Shown: positions 26,172 through 34,888 of the stretch, piece by piece
Layout of the letters: every line of letters begins with the position of its first letter
Position numbering within the stretch: position 1 is the first letter of the stretch
Translations under genes and position numbers: made by a program
Assembly: GCF_019312595.1 (NCBI RefSeq)
Contig: NZ_JAHWDQ010000006.1
Location: 1-64,000 of the forward strand
Reading direction: 5' to 3'
DNA length: 64,000 nt
DNA from: Zhongshania aquimaris
GTDB lineage: Bacteria; Pseudomonadota; Gammaproteobacteria; Pseudomonadales; Spongiibacteraceae
Notes under the pieces: generated by a model
The model's database searches: none
What the model was told of the DNA's origin: nothing
Seen by the model: the letters and a program-made list of their open reading frames with translations, nothing else

Positions 26172-26921
26172 TTACGACATGTACCGGCCACCATTAACGC
26201 TAAGGGTATGGCCGGTGATGTAACCTGCGTCTTCCGATGCCAAAAAGGCAACTGCCGCCGCCATATCATTGGGCTGGCCAATACGCTTAACGGGATTCCG
26301 CGCAGCAATGGCATCAACGCCACCAGGCAGACCGCCCTTGGCTTCAAGTGCACGCAACATCGGGGTGTCTACAGATCCCGGTGGCACGTTATTAACGGTT
26401 ATGCCGTTGCCACCCAACTCAACTGCCAGCGCCTTGGTGAAGCCAATCACGCCGCCTTTCGACGCTACATAGTGGGCCATGCCTGGCGAGCCAGTTTGGG
26501 TGCTAGAAGACGAAATATTGATGATGCGACCCCAATTTGCCGCAATCATGTCCGCCGCCACCACCTGAGTACAGATAAAGGTACCTTTGAGATTGATCGT
26601 CATCACGCGATCCCATGCTTCATCGGTCATTTCCATAAATGGCCCAGTGGCGTGAATGCCGGCACTGTTCACTAAAATACTTACCGGACCAAGCTCTTTG
26701 CGAACCTCATTGGCGGCAGCAGTTACCACCGCGCGATCTGACACATCCACTCGGCAGCACAAGGCCTTGCGCCCCAAAGCACGCACCTCTTCCGCCACGC
26801 TGGCCATGGCCTCTTCATTGAGGTCCCATATCGCAATATCTGCCCCATCGCGAGCTAGGTAACGACAAATTGCCGCCCCAATTCCTGACGCTCCTCCGGT
26901 AACTACGGCTATTTTATTCAT
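26172..26921 (-). CDS. SDR family oxidoreductase (FabG-like)
   Basis: A 249-residue classical SDR: VTGGASGIG near residue 8, NSAG, the Ser in NISSSS, YVASKGG with the Tyr-Lys pair, and the C-terminal SVNGGRYMS. The DLNEEA after strand 2 suggests NAD use. It is divergent from the P450 at 27163 across a 240-bp control region holding both operator motifs. A ring-alcohol or beta-hydroxyacyl-CoA oxidation is likely. About 78 nt separate it from the ligase gene downstream. Confidence 0.85.
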   Translation of the reverse strand: MNKIAVVTGGASGIGAAICRYLARDGADIAIWDLNEEAMASVAEEVRALGRKALCCRVDVSDRAVVTAAANEVRKELGPVSILVNSAGIHATGPFMEMTDEAWDRVMTINLKGTFICTQVVAADMIAANWGRIINISSSSTQTGSPGMAHYVASKGGVIGFTKALAVELGGNGITVNNVPPGSVDTPMLRALEAKGGLPGGVDAIAARNPVKRIGQPNDMAAAVAFLASEDAGYITGHTLSVNGGRYMS

Positions 26922-26976
26922 ATCTATTCTATATCCCAGAATTTGGGTGTTACCATCTCAGCGCGGGCAACACATT

Positions 26977-26991
26977 ATCAACAGTGTTGAC
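26977..26991. promoter_or_regulatory. 15-bp island operator upstream of SDR
   Basis: ATCAACAGTGTTGAC has a perfect TCAACA/TGTTGA inverted repeat around one base. It is 56 nt upstream of the SDR start, and TATAGT (minus strand, 26999-26994) is a possible -10 beside it. Confidence 0.55.
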
Positions 26992-27078
26992 CACTATAGA
27001 ATAAGTTGCCGCAGAATCCCAGTGCAAAATGTTCAATTACATTCTGTTTGAATCTTAATATGCGAGCATAATTTTCGC

Positions 27079-27124
27079 TTGACAGCTCACAATTCAAGCC
27101 ACTAATATGAACCACAGTGTTTCA
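27079..27124 (+). promoter_or_regulatory. Sigma70 promoter overlapped by 17-bp palindrome, P450 gene
   Basis: TTGACA (27079-27084), an 18-nt spacer and TAATAT (27103-27108) give one of the best promoters in the window. The palindrome TGAACCACAGTGTTTCA (27108-27124) begins at the last base of the -10 and covers +1. A regulator bound there would block transcription of the P450-ferredoxin pair. Confidence 0.7.
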
Positions 27125-27162
27125 CATATAAAAATACCATTAACACAATCAAGGTGAGCGAA

Positions 27163-28365
27163 ATGAGTGAATCAAACGCTACGGGAGAGGTTTATTGGGA
27201 CCCCTATCGTCCCGATATCAATCTGGACCCCTACCCCTACTTTAAGCGCCTTCGTGAGCAAGCGCCGCTGTACTACAACAAAGAATACGACTTCTATGCC
27301 TTAAGTCGTTTCGACGATATCAATAAGTACTTCTCTGACACCACGACCTTCAGCTCAGCGCGAAGCGATATCATGGAGTTCATCAAGGAAGACGATCTGG
27401 AAATTCCAGATGGCATGTTCATTTGGCATGATCCCCCGCGCCACACTTCTTACCGCAACATCGTGACAAGGGTATTCACACCGCGCCGCATGAACGAGCT
27501 TGAATCAAAGATTCGGGCCTACTGTGCGCGCTGTCTCGACCCGATGATTGGTGAGACCAACTTTAATTTTATTGACGACTTTGGCGCGCAACTACCCGGC
27601 GGCGTTATTGGCATGCTGCTCGGTATTCCAGACGAAGACCGCGACATCATTCGTGATCGTATTGATAATTCTTTGCGCACAGAATCCGGCAAACCAATGG
27701 AAAGCTCGCAAAGTAGCTATCAAGGTGAAGGCTTTGAGGACTATGTTGAATGGCGCAAAAACAATCCATCTAATGACCTGATGACGGATCTATTAAACGC
27801 TGAATTCACTGATCCCGACGGTGTGAAGCGCAAGCTGACCACCGAAGAAGTATTAATATTCATCAACGTCATTGCCGGCGCAGGGAATGAAACCACGTCT
27901 CGACTGATTGGCTGGACAGGTAAACTGCTAGGCGATCATCCAGATCAACGTCGTCAAATTGCCAAGGACTTAAGCTTAGTCCCCGCCGCAATTGAAGAAA
28001 TTTTGCGCTGCGAACCACCGGGACCATCAGTTGCTCGCTACGTGACTAAAGACGTTGAGATTCACGGGCAAATTGTTCCGGCTGGCGCTGTCATGCAGTT
28101 CATCCTTTCTTCGGCCAATAGAGATGAAAGTCGCTTTGCTGATGGTGAAAAATTTAATATTCACCGCGAAGGATCTCCGCATATAACCTTTGGTCGCGGC
28201 GTACACGCTTGCCTCGGCGCAGCACTTGCTCGCGTAGAGGGACGAGTTGGACTTGAAGAAATGCTAAAACGGTTCCCAGATTGGGAACTCGATATGGCCA
28301 ATGCGGAAATGTCTGCCTCATCCACAACACGCGGCTGGGATAGCTTGCCTGCATTCCTTCGCTAA
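27163..28365 (+). CDS. Cytochrome P450, class I bacterial type
   Basis: A 400-residue P450 from the ATG at 27163 (AAGG 8 nt upstream; the GTG three codons earlier is too close to it). WHDPPRHTSYRNIV is the C-helix region with the heme-propionate Arg, AGAGNETT the I-helix with Glu in place of Asp, EEILR the ExxR, and FGRGVHACLG the heme loop with Cys 350. It is not close to the CYP101-like pair in this window. Its partner ferredoxin lies 128 nt downstream behind a stem-loop. Likely a hydroxylase of the island substrate. Confidence 0.9.
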   Translation: MSESNATGEVYWDPYRPDINLDPYPYFKRLREQAPLYYNKEYDFYALSRFDDINKYFSDTTTFSSARSDIMEFIKEDDLEIPDGMFIWHDPPRHTSYRNIVTRVFTPRRMNELESKIRAYCARCLDPMIGETNFNFIDDFGAQLPGGVIGMLLGIPDEDRDIIRDRIDNSLRTESGKPMESSQSSYQGEGFEDYVEWRKNNPSNDLMTDLLNAEFTDPDGVKRKLTTEEVLIFINVIAGAGNETTSRLIGWTGKLLGDHPDQRRQIAKDLSLVPAAIEEILRCEPPGPSVARYVTKDVEIHGQIVPAGAVMQFILSSANRDESRFADGEKFNIHREGSPHITFGRGVHACLGAALARVEGRVGLEEMLKRFPDWELDMANAEMSASSTTRGWDSLPAFLR

Positions 28366-28367
28366 AT

Positions 28368-28407
28368 ATTAAATAAGGGTTATCTTTGTGGGTACCCCTT
28401 ATTTAAT
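28368..28407. terminator. Stem-loop between P450 and its ferredoxin
   Basis: ATTAAATAAGGG pairs perfectly with CCCTTATTTAAT over a 16-nt loop, starting 3 nt after the P450 stop. The flank lacks a T-run, so it is more likely a partial terminator or an mRNA 3' stabiliser than a full stop. It may set the P450:ferredoxin ratio. Confidence 0.6.
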
Positions 28408-28493
28408 GAGGTAAACTGCACGCTGATTAAACAACTGCAAAAACCTTGCGAATTTTCAGCGCAGCGTGAGCAAAGATTGAGAGCGGAATACAA

Positions 28494-28814
28494 ATGGCAA
28501 AGATAAAATTTATTGAGTTCAGCGGCAAAGAACATGACGTCGAAATTGCTAACGGCACATCTATTATGCAGGCGGCACTAGACGAAAATGTAAGAGGTAT
28601 TGTTGGCGATTGCGGCGGCTCATGCTCTTGCGCCACCTGCCATATCTATGTCGATGAGTCTTGGCTGGATAAGATTGAAGTGAAAAGCGAAATGGAAGAA
28701 ATTCTATTAGAAGAAGTCTGTGATCCACAGGACAACAGTCGCCTTTCCTGCCAGATTATCGTTAGCGATGCACTGGATGGCATGGTGTTGCGCGTTCCAG
28801 AAAAACAGTTTTAA
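28494..28814 (+). CDS. [2Fe-2S] ferredoxin, adrenodoxin/putidaredoxin type
   Basis: A 106-residue ferredoxin. The cluster cysteines are C40, C46 and C49 in DCGGSCSCATCH (spacing Cx5Cx2C, with one additional Cys) and a fourth in RLSCQIIV near residue 86. The acidic helix DESWLDKIEVKSEMEE is the docking surface in this family. It is the redox partner expected for the upstream P450, distinct in cluster type from the 3Fe-4S ferredoxin at 10069. No reductase is adjacent. Start ATG is preceded by a GAGAG purine stretch. Confidence 0.92.
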   Translation: MAKIKFIEFSGKEHDVEIANGTSIMQAALDENVRGIVGDCGGSCSCATCHIYVDESWLDKIEVKSEMEEILLEEVCDPQDNSRLSCQIIVSDALDGMVLRVPEKQF

Positions 28815-28836
28815 TTCTAGAAACACGCACGCTTTA

Positions 28837-30171
28837 CTATCTCGCAGCCCGACCCTGGATTTTCTTTGGTCGGGTTTTTAATACCCCGTCCTCGTAGTAG
28901 CGGCTCGACACCAGCAAAAGTACACACCCGATAACACCCAAACCAAGGCTCACCAGCAGGGCATAGCGAATGGCCTCTAGGCCAAATTGTGGGCTAAAGT
29001 AATCGCTCAATATACCGACCACCAAAGGCCCCAAGCCGGCCCCAACAATATTTACCACAAACAGCATAATTGCCGACGCAGTCGCCCTCATTCGCAACTT
29101 TGCCAAGGCCTGGTTCGCCGCATACATCGCGGGAATATAAATATTTAACAATACATAAAATGGGGCAAAAAATAGTAGCGAAACCGTCGGCGATGTCGTT
29201 AACAAAAACACCGCGCCTAAGGGAAGACCTAACAAGGTAATCCAAACCGGTACTTTAATACCTAAATGCAGCGATTTTACGCTGACTTTATCGACCAGTA
29301 GGCCACCGAATATAGTGCCAACACTACCGCCAACGCCGACTATTAGCCCCATCCACTGACCAATTCGAATTGGCGACATACCGTGCACACGGCCAAAAAA
29401 TTCGTAACCCCACATAAGCACCGCGTAACCCGTCAAGGACACCAGCGAGAAGCCCAACATAAGCAGGACCCAGCAGCGACTGGCCATCAAAAAGTGCAGG
29501 GTTTCTTTGAGCGTTGACGTCGAATCGTCCTTCGCGCCAACTTCTGAATATCCTCGCGGCGGCTCCTTAACCGTGAATCGCAACACCAGAGCAAGTAAAA
29601 TACCGGGAGCACCCACCACAATAAACGCGGTACGCCAGTCAAAATACTCTCGCAAATAGCCGCCGCCCAGGTAAGCGATACCAGATCCGACAAACGCACC
29701 AGACGCATAAACTGCCAGTGCGGTTGCCCGTCGATTCAAAGGGAAATAATCTGCAATCAATGAATGCGCTGGCGGCGACCCAGCCGCCTCACCAACCCCC
29801 ACCCCAACGCGCGCAATCGCTAGCGTGGCAAAGCTTCTTGCCAAACCAGACAACACCGTCATCGCGCTCCAGACTGCCAAGCCCAAGGCGATAATATTGC
29901 GCCGATTACCGCTGTCCGCCCAGCGGGCAATAGGGATTCCCACCACGGTATACAGCAATGCAAAGGCAAACCCAACCAGCAAGCCCATTGCGGTGTCGGA
30001 GACGCCAAACTCTTCTTTAATCGGGCCAATAAATACCGACATAATCTGCCGATCTACGAAATTAAAAACGTAAACGACAAACAAAATTCCCAGTACATAA
30101 TTAGAGTAAGCCGAGGAACTACGAAACTCGGTGTCACCGCTAACTTCTTCCAGCTTGCCATCCTGCGTCAT
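28837..30171 (-). CDS. MFS transporter, Spinster-like family (second copy)
   Basis: A 444-residue protein with 12 TM segments. VFNFVDRQIMSVFIGPIKEEF is TM1, ARWADSGNRRN the motif-A loop, and RVGVGVGEAAGSPPAHS the Spns-type motif in TM4-5. It is paralogous to the carrier at 2441. Its 3' end lies 22 nt from the convergent ferredoxin gene. It is divergent from the TetR gene at 30365, which probably controls it. Substrate likely the island compound or a product. Confidence 0.88.
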   Translation of the reverse strand: MTQDGKLEEVSGDTEFRSSSAYSNYVLGILFVVYVFNFVDRQIMSVFIGPIKEEFGVSDTAMGLLVGFAFALLYTVVGIPIARWADSGNRRNIIALGLAVWSAMTVLSGLARSFATLAIARVGVGVGEAAGSPPAHSLIADYFPLNRRATALAVYASGAFVGSGIAYLGGGYLREYFDWRTAFIVVGAPGILLALVLRFTVKEPPRGYSEVGAKDDSTSTLKETLHFLMASRCWVLLMLGFSLVSLTGYAVLMWGYEFFGRVHGMSPIRIGQWMGLIVGVGGSVGTIFGGLLVDKVSVKSLHLGIKVPVWITLLGLPLGAVFLLTTSPTVSLLFFAPFYVLLNIYIPAMYAANQALAKLRMRATASAIMLFVVNIVGAGLGPLVVGILSDYFSPQFGLEAIRYALLVSLGLGVIGCVLLLVSSRYYEDGVLKTRPKKIQGRAAR

Positions 30172-30308
30172 ATTATTCTTCTTATTTCTCGCAAATCATT
30201 TATTTATCGCCCTGATCAGACAAGGCGTGATCTCGGCGACATCGTCTTAATTTCTTTAGCAAACAAGTGGGCAACCTAGCAGCAGGATTGCCCAAGCCCC
30301 ACAAGCTA

Positions 30309-30331
30309 GGTAAAGTGTCGTGTGCTTTACC
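30309..30331. promoter_or_regulatory. Inverted repeat upstream of TetR gene
   Basis: GGTAAAG and CTTTACC flank a 9-nt centre, 34 nt before the TetR start and 140 nt before the divergent MFS gene. It does not match the 17-bp motif. It is a candidate autoregulatory site. Confidence 0.45.
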
Positions 30332-30364
30332 ATGTGTAATTCAATTTTCCAGATAGCGACACCA

Positions 30365-30958
30365 ATGCAACAAAAAAAAATATTCCGTCCCCATTATTCC
30401 ACAACCACTGATGCCAGGGTTATTCAAACCCGCGACGCCTTGCGCAATGCATTTCTTGAACTCTTAAACGAAAAGACTTATGAGCAAATAACCATCCGGG
30501 AAATTACGGCGAAAGCGAGCATTGGTTACACCACGTTTTTCAGGCACTACCCCAGCAAAGAAGAATTACTCGACACCGTCGCCTTCGATGAAATTGCCAC
30601 CCTGATAGATTTGGCCATAAACGCCTTGGGCTCCAGTGACACCCACGCCGCCGCAACGACCTTATGCGGCTACGTGGGCGAGCACCGCATTTTGTGGCGA
30701 ACCCTGCTTACCGGTGGCGCCTCTAGCCGACTGCGGGAAGAGTTTGTTCGCATCGCCCGCGAAATCGCCGCGGCCTGGCACAACGAGAATCACTGGTTAC
30801 CCGCCGACCTCGGCGTCATTGTGGTCTCTAGCGGCACGATTGAACTACTCGCCTGGTGGTTAGGACAGGAAGAACCCATGCCTGCCAACCAGCTTGCTGA
30901 AATTTATGAGCGTATCGTGATAAATCCCGTCATCAAGGCGAACAACACCACGCTCTAA
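30365..30958 (+). CDS. TetR-family transcriptional regulator
   Basis: A 197-residue regulator. The ATG at 30365 gives MQQKKIFRPHYSTTTDARV, which aligns with the start of the paralog at 20616; an upstream GTG at 30320 would run through the inverted repeat and is rejected. HTH: IREITAKASIGYTTFFRHY. The last four bases overlap the convergent TetR gene at 30955. Likely target: its own promoter and the divergent MFS gene. Confidence 0.85.
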   Translation: MQQKKIFRPHYSTTTDARVIQTRDALRNAFLELLNEKTYEQITIREITAKASIGYTTFFRHYPSKEELLDTVAFDEIATLIDLAINALGSSDTHAAATTLCGYVGEHRILWRTLLTGGASSRLREEFVRIAREIAAAWHNENHWLPADLGVIVVSSGTIELLAWWLGQEEPMPANQLAEIYERIVINPVIKANNTTL

Positions 30959-31611
30959 ATCAGATTTTTATCCAACATGTCCTGAAGCTGCGGAAACTCT
31001 TCATTTTCCAATACACCATGTAAAAATAGTCGTACCACTTCGTGCCGCATTCTACGCGCCATCTCCTGGCGATCACGCTTACTATCAGCATGCGCCTCAA
31101 CCCACAGCGGCCAGACAAAATAGCCCGACAGCATGAGCACCGACAGCACTTCAACGTCAATACCTGGCTTGCTGGATTTGGTTTTTGCCAACTCTTTAGT
31201 CGATGCCTTGAATTGTCTAAAAAAAGGATCCTGACTCGGGTTGGCAGAAGACAAAACCTCGAATAACCAAATTCGGCACAGCGCTGGGTTATCGACCGCA
31301 AAATTCACCAAGCGGCTCACAACCTCAACAACCGGACGCTCCGAGTTACCTATCCACTGACCTTCGTCATCAACCTCAATACCGCTGAATACAATGCTCG
31401 ATAAATATTCGCCAACAGAGGCGATTGAGGCTTTAACCAGCTCGTCGCGGGTGCCGAAATGCTGATAAGCGGTGCCGCGATTAATACCAGCAAGGTTGGC
31501 GACCCTGGATAGACTCAGCGCCTCAGGCCCTCCAGATGCCAACACCGTGCGTGCGGCTTCCAGAATAGCCTCTCTCGTTGCCGCCTTATTGCGCTCCCTT
31601 GCCACACACAC
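30955..31611 (-). CDS. TetR-family transcriptional regulator
   Basis: A 218-residue regulator with HTH LSRVANLAGINRGTAYQHF (about residues 39-57). It is paralogous to the regulator at 59026, including the conserved RIWLFEVLSS stretch in the ligand domain. Start is GTG with CAAGG-type purines upstream; a second GTG two codons later is possible. It faces the AhpD-like gene at 31796, and the sequence AACACGCTGC in the gap (minus strand) resembles AACACGATGC upstream of its paralog, suggesting a shared autoregulatory half-site. Confidence 0.85.
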   Translation of the reverse strand: MCVARERNKAATREAILEAARTVLASGGPEALSLSRVANLAGINRGTAYQHFGTRDELVKASIASVGEYLSSIVFSGIEVDDEGQWIGNSERPVVEVVSRLVNFAVDNPALCRIWLFEVLSSANPSQDPFFRQFKASTKELAKTKSSKPGIDVEVLSVLMLSGYFVWPLWVEAHADSKRDRQEMARRMRHEVVRLFLHGVLENEEFPQLQDMLDKNLI

Positions 31612-31795
31612 CCCTTAACTAATCACCATCGTTGATTTATACTACCAAATAGTGCAGCGTGTTCAAGATAATGTCAATCACATCAATAAGGTAAGCACGC
31701 GACATAAATGAGTAGTTTTTAATACAAAGCAGAATTTGCCCATTAGAGGCATGCCTGCGATACATCGTCATGGCAAAGTTGTAATAGGAATCACT

Positions 31796-32419
31796 ATGAA
31801 AGTCACACCCACAGCAAGACTCTCACCACTGATGCCAGATGAGTGGAATAGCGAAGTCCTCGACGCCTTAGGCGCTTTTCCGAGCAGCCGCGACTTTGTA
31901 TTAAAACAGTGGAAAGAAAAAACCGGTGATGGTCGCGGCAGCCACACGCTGGGATTGTTCGCGCACTACCCTGCGCTCGCAAAAGCGTTTCTGACCTTGA
32001 ACAAACATGTTGCCGTAGACAGCACACTCAATGTTCGCGATCGAGAGTTGATTATTCTGCGAACAAGTTGGCTAAAGAAGTCTGAATACGAGTATGTTCA
32101 GCATCTCATTCTCGGCGCAAGAGCGGGTTTGCAGGAGGAAGATTTTCTGCGTATTCAAATTGGTGCAGACGCCGAGGGCTGGGACGCCAAAGACGCAACG
32201 CTAATTCAAGTTGTCGATGACTTACATCACCACTCAAAAATTAGCGCAGCAACGTGGGCGCGGCTAGAGCCGCACTACAGTCACCAACAAGTGTTAGACA
32301 TGATATGTTTAGCGGGCTATTACGAAACCTTAGCGAAAGCGATTAATAGCTTTGACGTACCGCTTGAAGAGGGCTGCAAGTCCATTGATGACGAAACCCG
32401 CGCCCGAATGATGAAGTAA
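31796..32419 (+). CDS. Carboxymuconolactone decarboxylase / AhpD-like protein without CxxC
   Basis: A 207-residue helical protein starting MKVTPTARLSPLMPDEW (AGGA upstream). RELIILRTSWLKKSEYEYVQHL matches the CMD/AhpD core with its conserved Glu-Tyr-x-x-His region. The CxxC of peroxidase members is absent, so AhpD chemistry is unlikely; a decarboxylase, lactone-handling or binding role is more plausible. It is divergent from the TetR gene at 30955, and ends 24 nt from the convergent kinase-like gene. Confidence 0.8.
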   Translation: MKVTPTARLSPLMPDEWNSEVLDALGAFPSSRDFVLKQWKEKTGDGRGSHTLGLFAHYPALAKAFLTLNKHVAVDSTLNVRDRELIILRTSWLKKSEYEYVQHLILGARAGLQEEDFLRIQIGADAEGWDAKDATLIQVVDDLHHHSKISAATWARLEPHYSHQQVLDMICLAGYYETLAKAINSFDVPLEEGCKSIDDETRARMMK

Positions 32420-32443
32420 CTGGAAATAGCAGATATGATTTTA

Positions 32444-33718
32444 TCAACTGACTTCACCAATAAATATCTGCCACAAGTTTAAAAAATTTATCAGCATTTG
32501 CAGCTGAGTACGCGCACTTTCGCAGCGACTGAATCGCGGATCACAGCGATCTTTCACCGTCGCGAGATTAGGTATCTCCCGTAGAATAAGTGCAGGGGCA
32601 TCCATAAGCCAAGACAAACCCATCACCAGCGCGCTACCGACAAGATCTTGCTTAAGCCGCGTATGCGTTAGCAGCGGACCGCCAGCACGGCGATACTCGT
32701 CGATAAACATCGCAAGTAAATTATCCAGATCTTGCTCCCAGAGCTCAGATTCAGCAGCACTCAATGCTCCCCAAAGCGCCAAGCCGATATTCATTTGACT
32801 CACGCCACCCCAGTCCATCAAACCGCAGCGAAGCTGACCCGCGCTGTCAGACCAAAACCACGCGTTATCGATATTGGCATTCCAATGCATCAGTGCGATG
32901 TAATCCCCAGGCTGACTAAGCTGGGTCTTTATTGTTTTCTCCTGACTAAGAATATGGGGCAAAGAATTTCGCAGTAATTCTATACACGCTGGCTGAGTAA
33001 ATTTAGCGGGTAGAAACTGAGGATAAGCTTTGGCAAAATCCGCTAGTTTTTCTAGCCGGCGCTGCAGTTGCGCCTCGGTATACCGAATCGGTGCCGCGAA
33101 TGATTGTGATTCTGGACGATAGGGAAACAAGGCTTCCGCCGCCGCTAATTTCTCAGACTTTTGCGCGCCAGCCAACTGAGCCAAAGCTTTAATAATAGCT
33201 TGATAATGCGCTAATACTTGGGGAATAGTGTAGTCCAAGCACTTCTCATAAAGCGGCTCAATACCATCCCGCCCAAAACCAACACACTGATTAATAATGA
33301 TTCCCGTACCTGAGGCGAGATGATAATCAGCGAAATAGCAACGGGGGACCGCAATGGGAAAATCCGGACTATTGGACAGCAGACCGAGTTTAACCTCAGC
33401 CTCTAATTGCGTTTTAGCCGCGTCGCGAATCGGATCAGAAAAGTCTCGCGAAAATTTCACAAAAATTCGCCGATCCATTGTTTTGGGTGGCCGCGCAAAC
33501 TCCAATTCAAGTATCACTTTCTGGCCGGTGCTACCACCCAGACACGGCTCACAGCCAGCAATACCCGCTATGGCATTGCCGTCTTCCAAAGTGCCAGCAG
33601 CCGACATTGCACGATTAAGAAAGTCCACACCACCGAGCATTAGCGCATCGATATCTGCGGGAATATCGACTCCTAAAAAATCGCCCCTTAGCCACTGGCC
33701 TTTCGCTACCACACACAA
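32444..33718 (-). CDS. Kinase-like phosphotransferase (APH/ecdysteroid-kinase-like)
   Basis: A 424-residue protein of the protein-kinase-like fold. ILELEFARPPK and RRIFVKFSRD give the N-lobe with its Lys. The catalytic loop reads MHWNANIDNAWF (His-x-Asn in place of HxD; Asn and a following Asp present) and CGLMDWGG is the DFG-equivalent metal-binding motif. The His-Trp-Asn-Ala version departs from HGDxxxxN, so catalysis is uncertain. Start GTG at 33718 follows GAGG. Relatives phosphorylate small alcohols or are acyl-CoA-dehydrogenase-linked; here it lies next to an SDR gene. Substrate unknown. Confidence 0.7.
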   Translation of the reverse strand: MCVVAKGQWLRGDFLGVDIPADIDALMLGGVDFLNRAMSAAGTLEDGNAIAGIAGCEPCLGGSTGQKVILELEFARPPKTMDRRIFVKFSRDFSDPIRDAAKTQLEAEVKLGLLSNSPDFPIAVPRCYFADYHLASGTGIIINQCVGFGRDGIEPLYEKCLDYTIPQVLAHYQAIIKALAQLAGAQKSEKLAAAEALFPYRPESQSFAAPIRYTEAQLQRRLEKLADFAKAYPQFLPAKFTQPACIELLRNSLPHILSQEKTIKTQLSQPGDYIALMHWNANIDNAWFWSDSAGQLRCGLMDWGGVSQMNIGLALWGALSAAESELWEQDLDNLLAMFIDEYRRAGGPLLTHTRLKQDLVGSALVMGLSWLMDAPALILREIPNLATVKDRCDPRFSRCESARTQLQMLINFLNLWQIFIGEVS

Positions 33719-33768
33719 AACCTCGGCACGTAAATTTCAAACAACAAATGCACTACTGTCACTGCCGT

Positions 33769-34554
33769 CTATTTCCTTTCGGCAAGCAATGCTTCCCTAC
33801 TGAGGTACTTGGTCGTAGACCAGCCGCCGTCCAGGGCAATCGTCTGTCCATTAATATAAGCACCAGATTCACTGGCAAGAAAATAAATAGCATTCGCAAC
33901 ATCGGCAGTGGTGCCTTCGCGATGAAATGGCGTCATTTCATGATTCAAACGTCTAAAGGGCTCAGCCATCCACGCAGCATCTGTCATTTCGGTGCGAATA
34001 ACGCCGGGGGCGACTAAATTTGTTCGAATACCATCTGCACCGTATTGCGCCGCCATCGTTTGGGTCAATCCCACCAAGCCCGCCTTAACTGCGCAGTACG
34101 CACCGCCGTCTAAACCACCCAAGCTGCCAAATACCGACCCTACGTTAATAATCGACGCACCTGACTTCATCACGGCCAAGGCTTCGCGGCAAAACCGAAA
34201 CGGGGCTTTCAAACTAATATCAATGACTTCGTTAAGAATGGCATCGGTGGTTTCATGCACCGGCGCCCAGGTTCCCGCACCGGCATTATTGACTAAACAA
34301 TCCAGCCGACCAAAGGTTGCCATAGCCAACTCAACGGCCTGCTTTGGGGTATTTTCTGCTGTCACATCTGCTGCCAAAATAGCGACCTTAGCCACACCGG
34401 ATAATTCACCTGCCAAAGCCTCTAATCGCTCTTTGCGCCGCGCTACCACCACCAGATCAAAACCACCCTCGGCAAATTTCCTGGCGACCGTGTCACCTAT
34501 TCCCGAGCTCGCGCCAGTAATCAGCGCAACCGGCCTCTGTGTAGACTGCCCCAT
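33769..34554 (-). CDS. SDR family oxidoreductase
   Basis: A 261-residue classical SDR with TGASSGIG near residue 13, ARRKER (Arg after strand 2 favours NADP), NNAGAG, the Ser in VGSVFG, YCAVK as the Tyr-Lys pair, and LDGGWS near the end. It is first in a two-gene minus unit with the kinase-like gene 50 nt downstream. It probably reduces or oxidises a ring ketone or alcohol. Confidence 0.85.
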   Translation of the reverse strand: MGQSTQRPVALITGASSGIGDTVARKFAEGGFDLVVVARRKERLEALAGELSGVAKVAILAADVTAENTPKQAVELAMATFGRLDCLVNNAGAGTWAPVHETTDAILNEVIDISLKAPFRFCREALAVMKSGASIINVGSVFGSLGGLDGGAYCAVKAGLVGLTQTMAAQYGADGIRTNLVAPGVIRTEMTDAAWMAEPFRRLNHEMTPFHREGTTADVANAIYFLASESGAYINGQTIALDGGWSTTKYLSREALLAERK

Positions 34555-34888
34555 AACCTACCCCTTAAAGTTATTTACTATTTTATAGTTTTGGAAATCT
34601 GCGCCCAGCTCAAAAACGCCTTCACCCGCCAGATTCCCAACCTCATTATTTTAAAGCATGACGGTAATAAAACATTTGCGGCGGATAATGTCCGTATGCT
34701 TTTACCGACAATGCAGCTACAGGCATATCCCTTCTCCTACCTGGACTACTCAGCGAAGCTAGAGCTGCGTTAACTGTATAAAGGCTCACACGACAAGTCG
34801 GGAAGGGTTTCACCGGAAGTCCTTATTATTAGCCTCATCGTAAAGCGCTCCGCATAGGCTGACCGCAGATACAAATAGAGAAGCCCCC
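34555..34888. other. Divergent intergenic region, no gene seen
   Basis: This 334-bp stretch separates the SDR and HyuB genes. A 60-codon plus-strand frame from 34591 has no domain and no ribosome site. I find no copy of the two operator motifs. A GAGAAG purine box precedes the HyuB start. Confidence 0.5.

Noticed and set aside
34591-34773. Plus-strand 60-codon gene between SDR and HyuB
   Set aside because: No ribosome site or domain and no support from neighbours.
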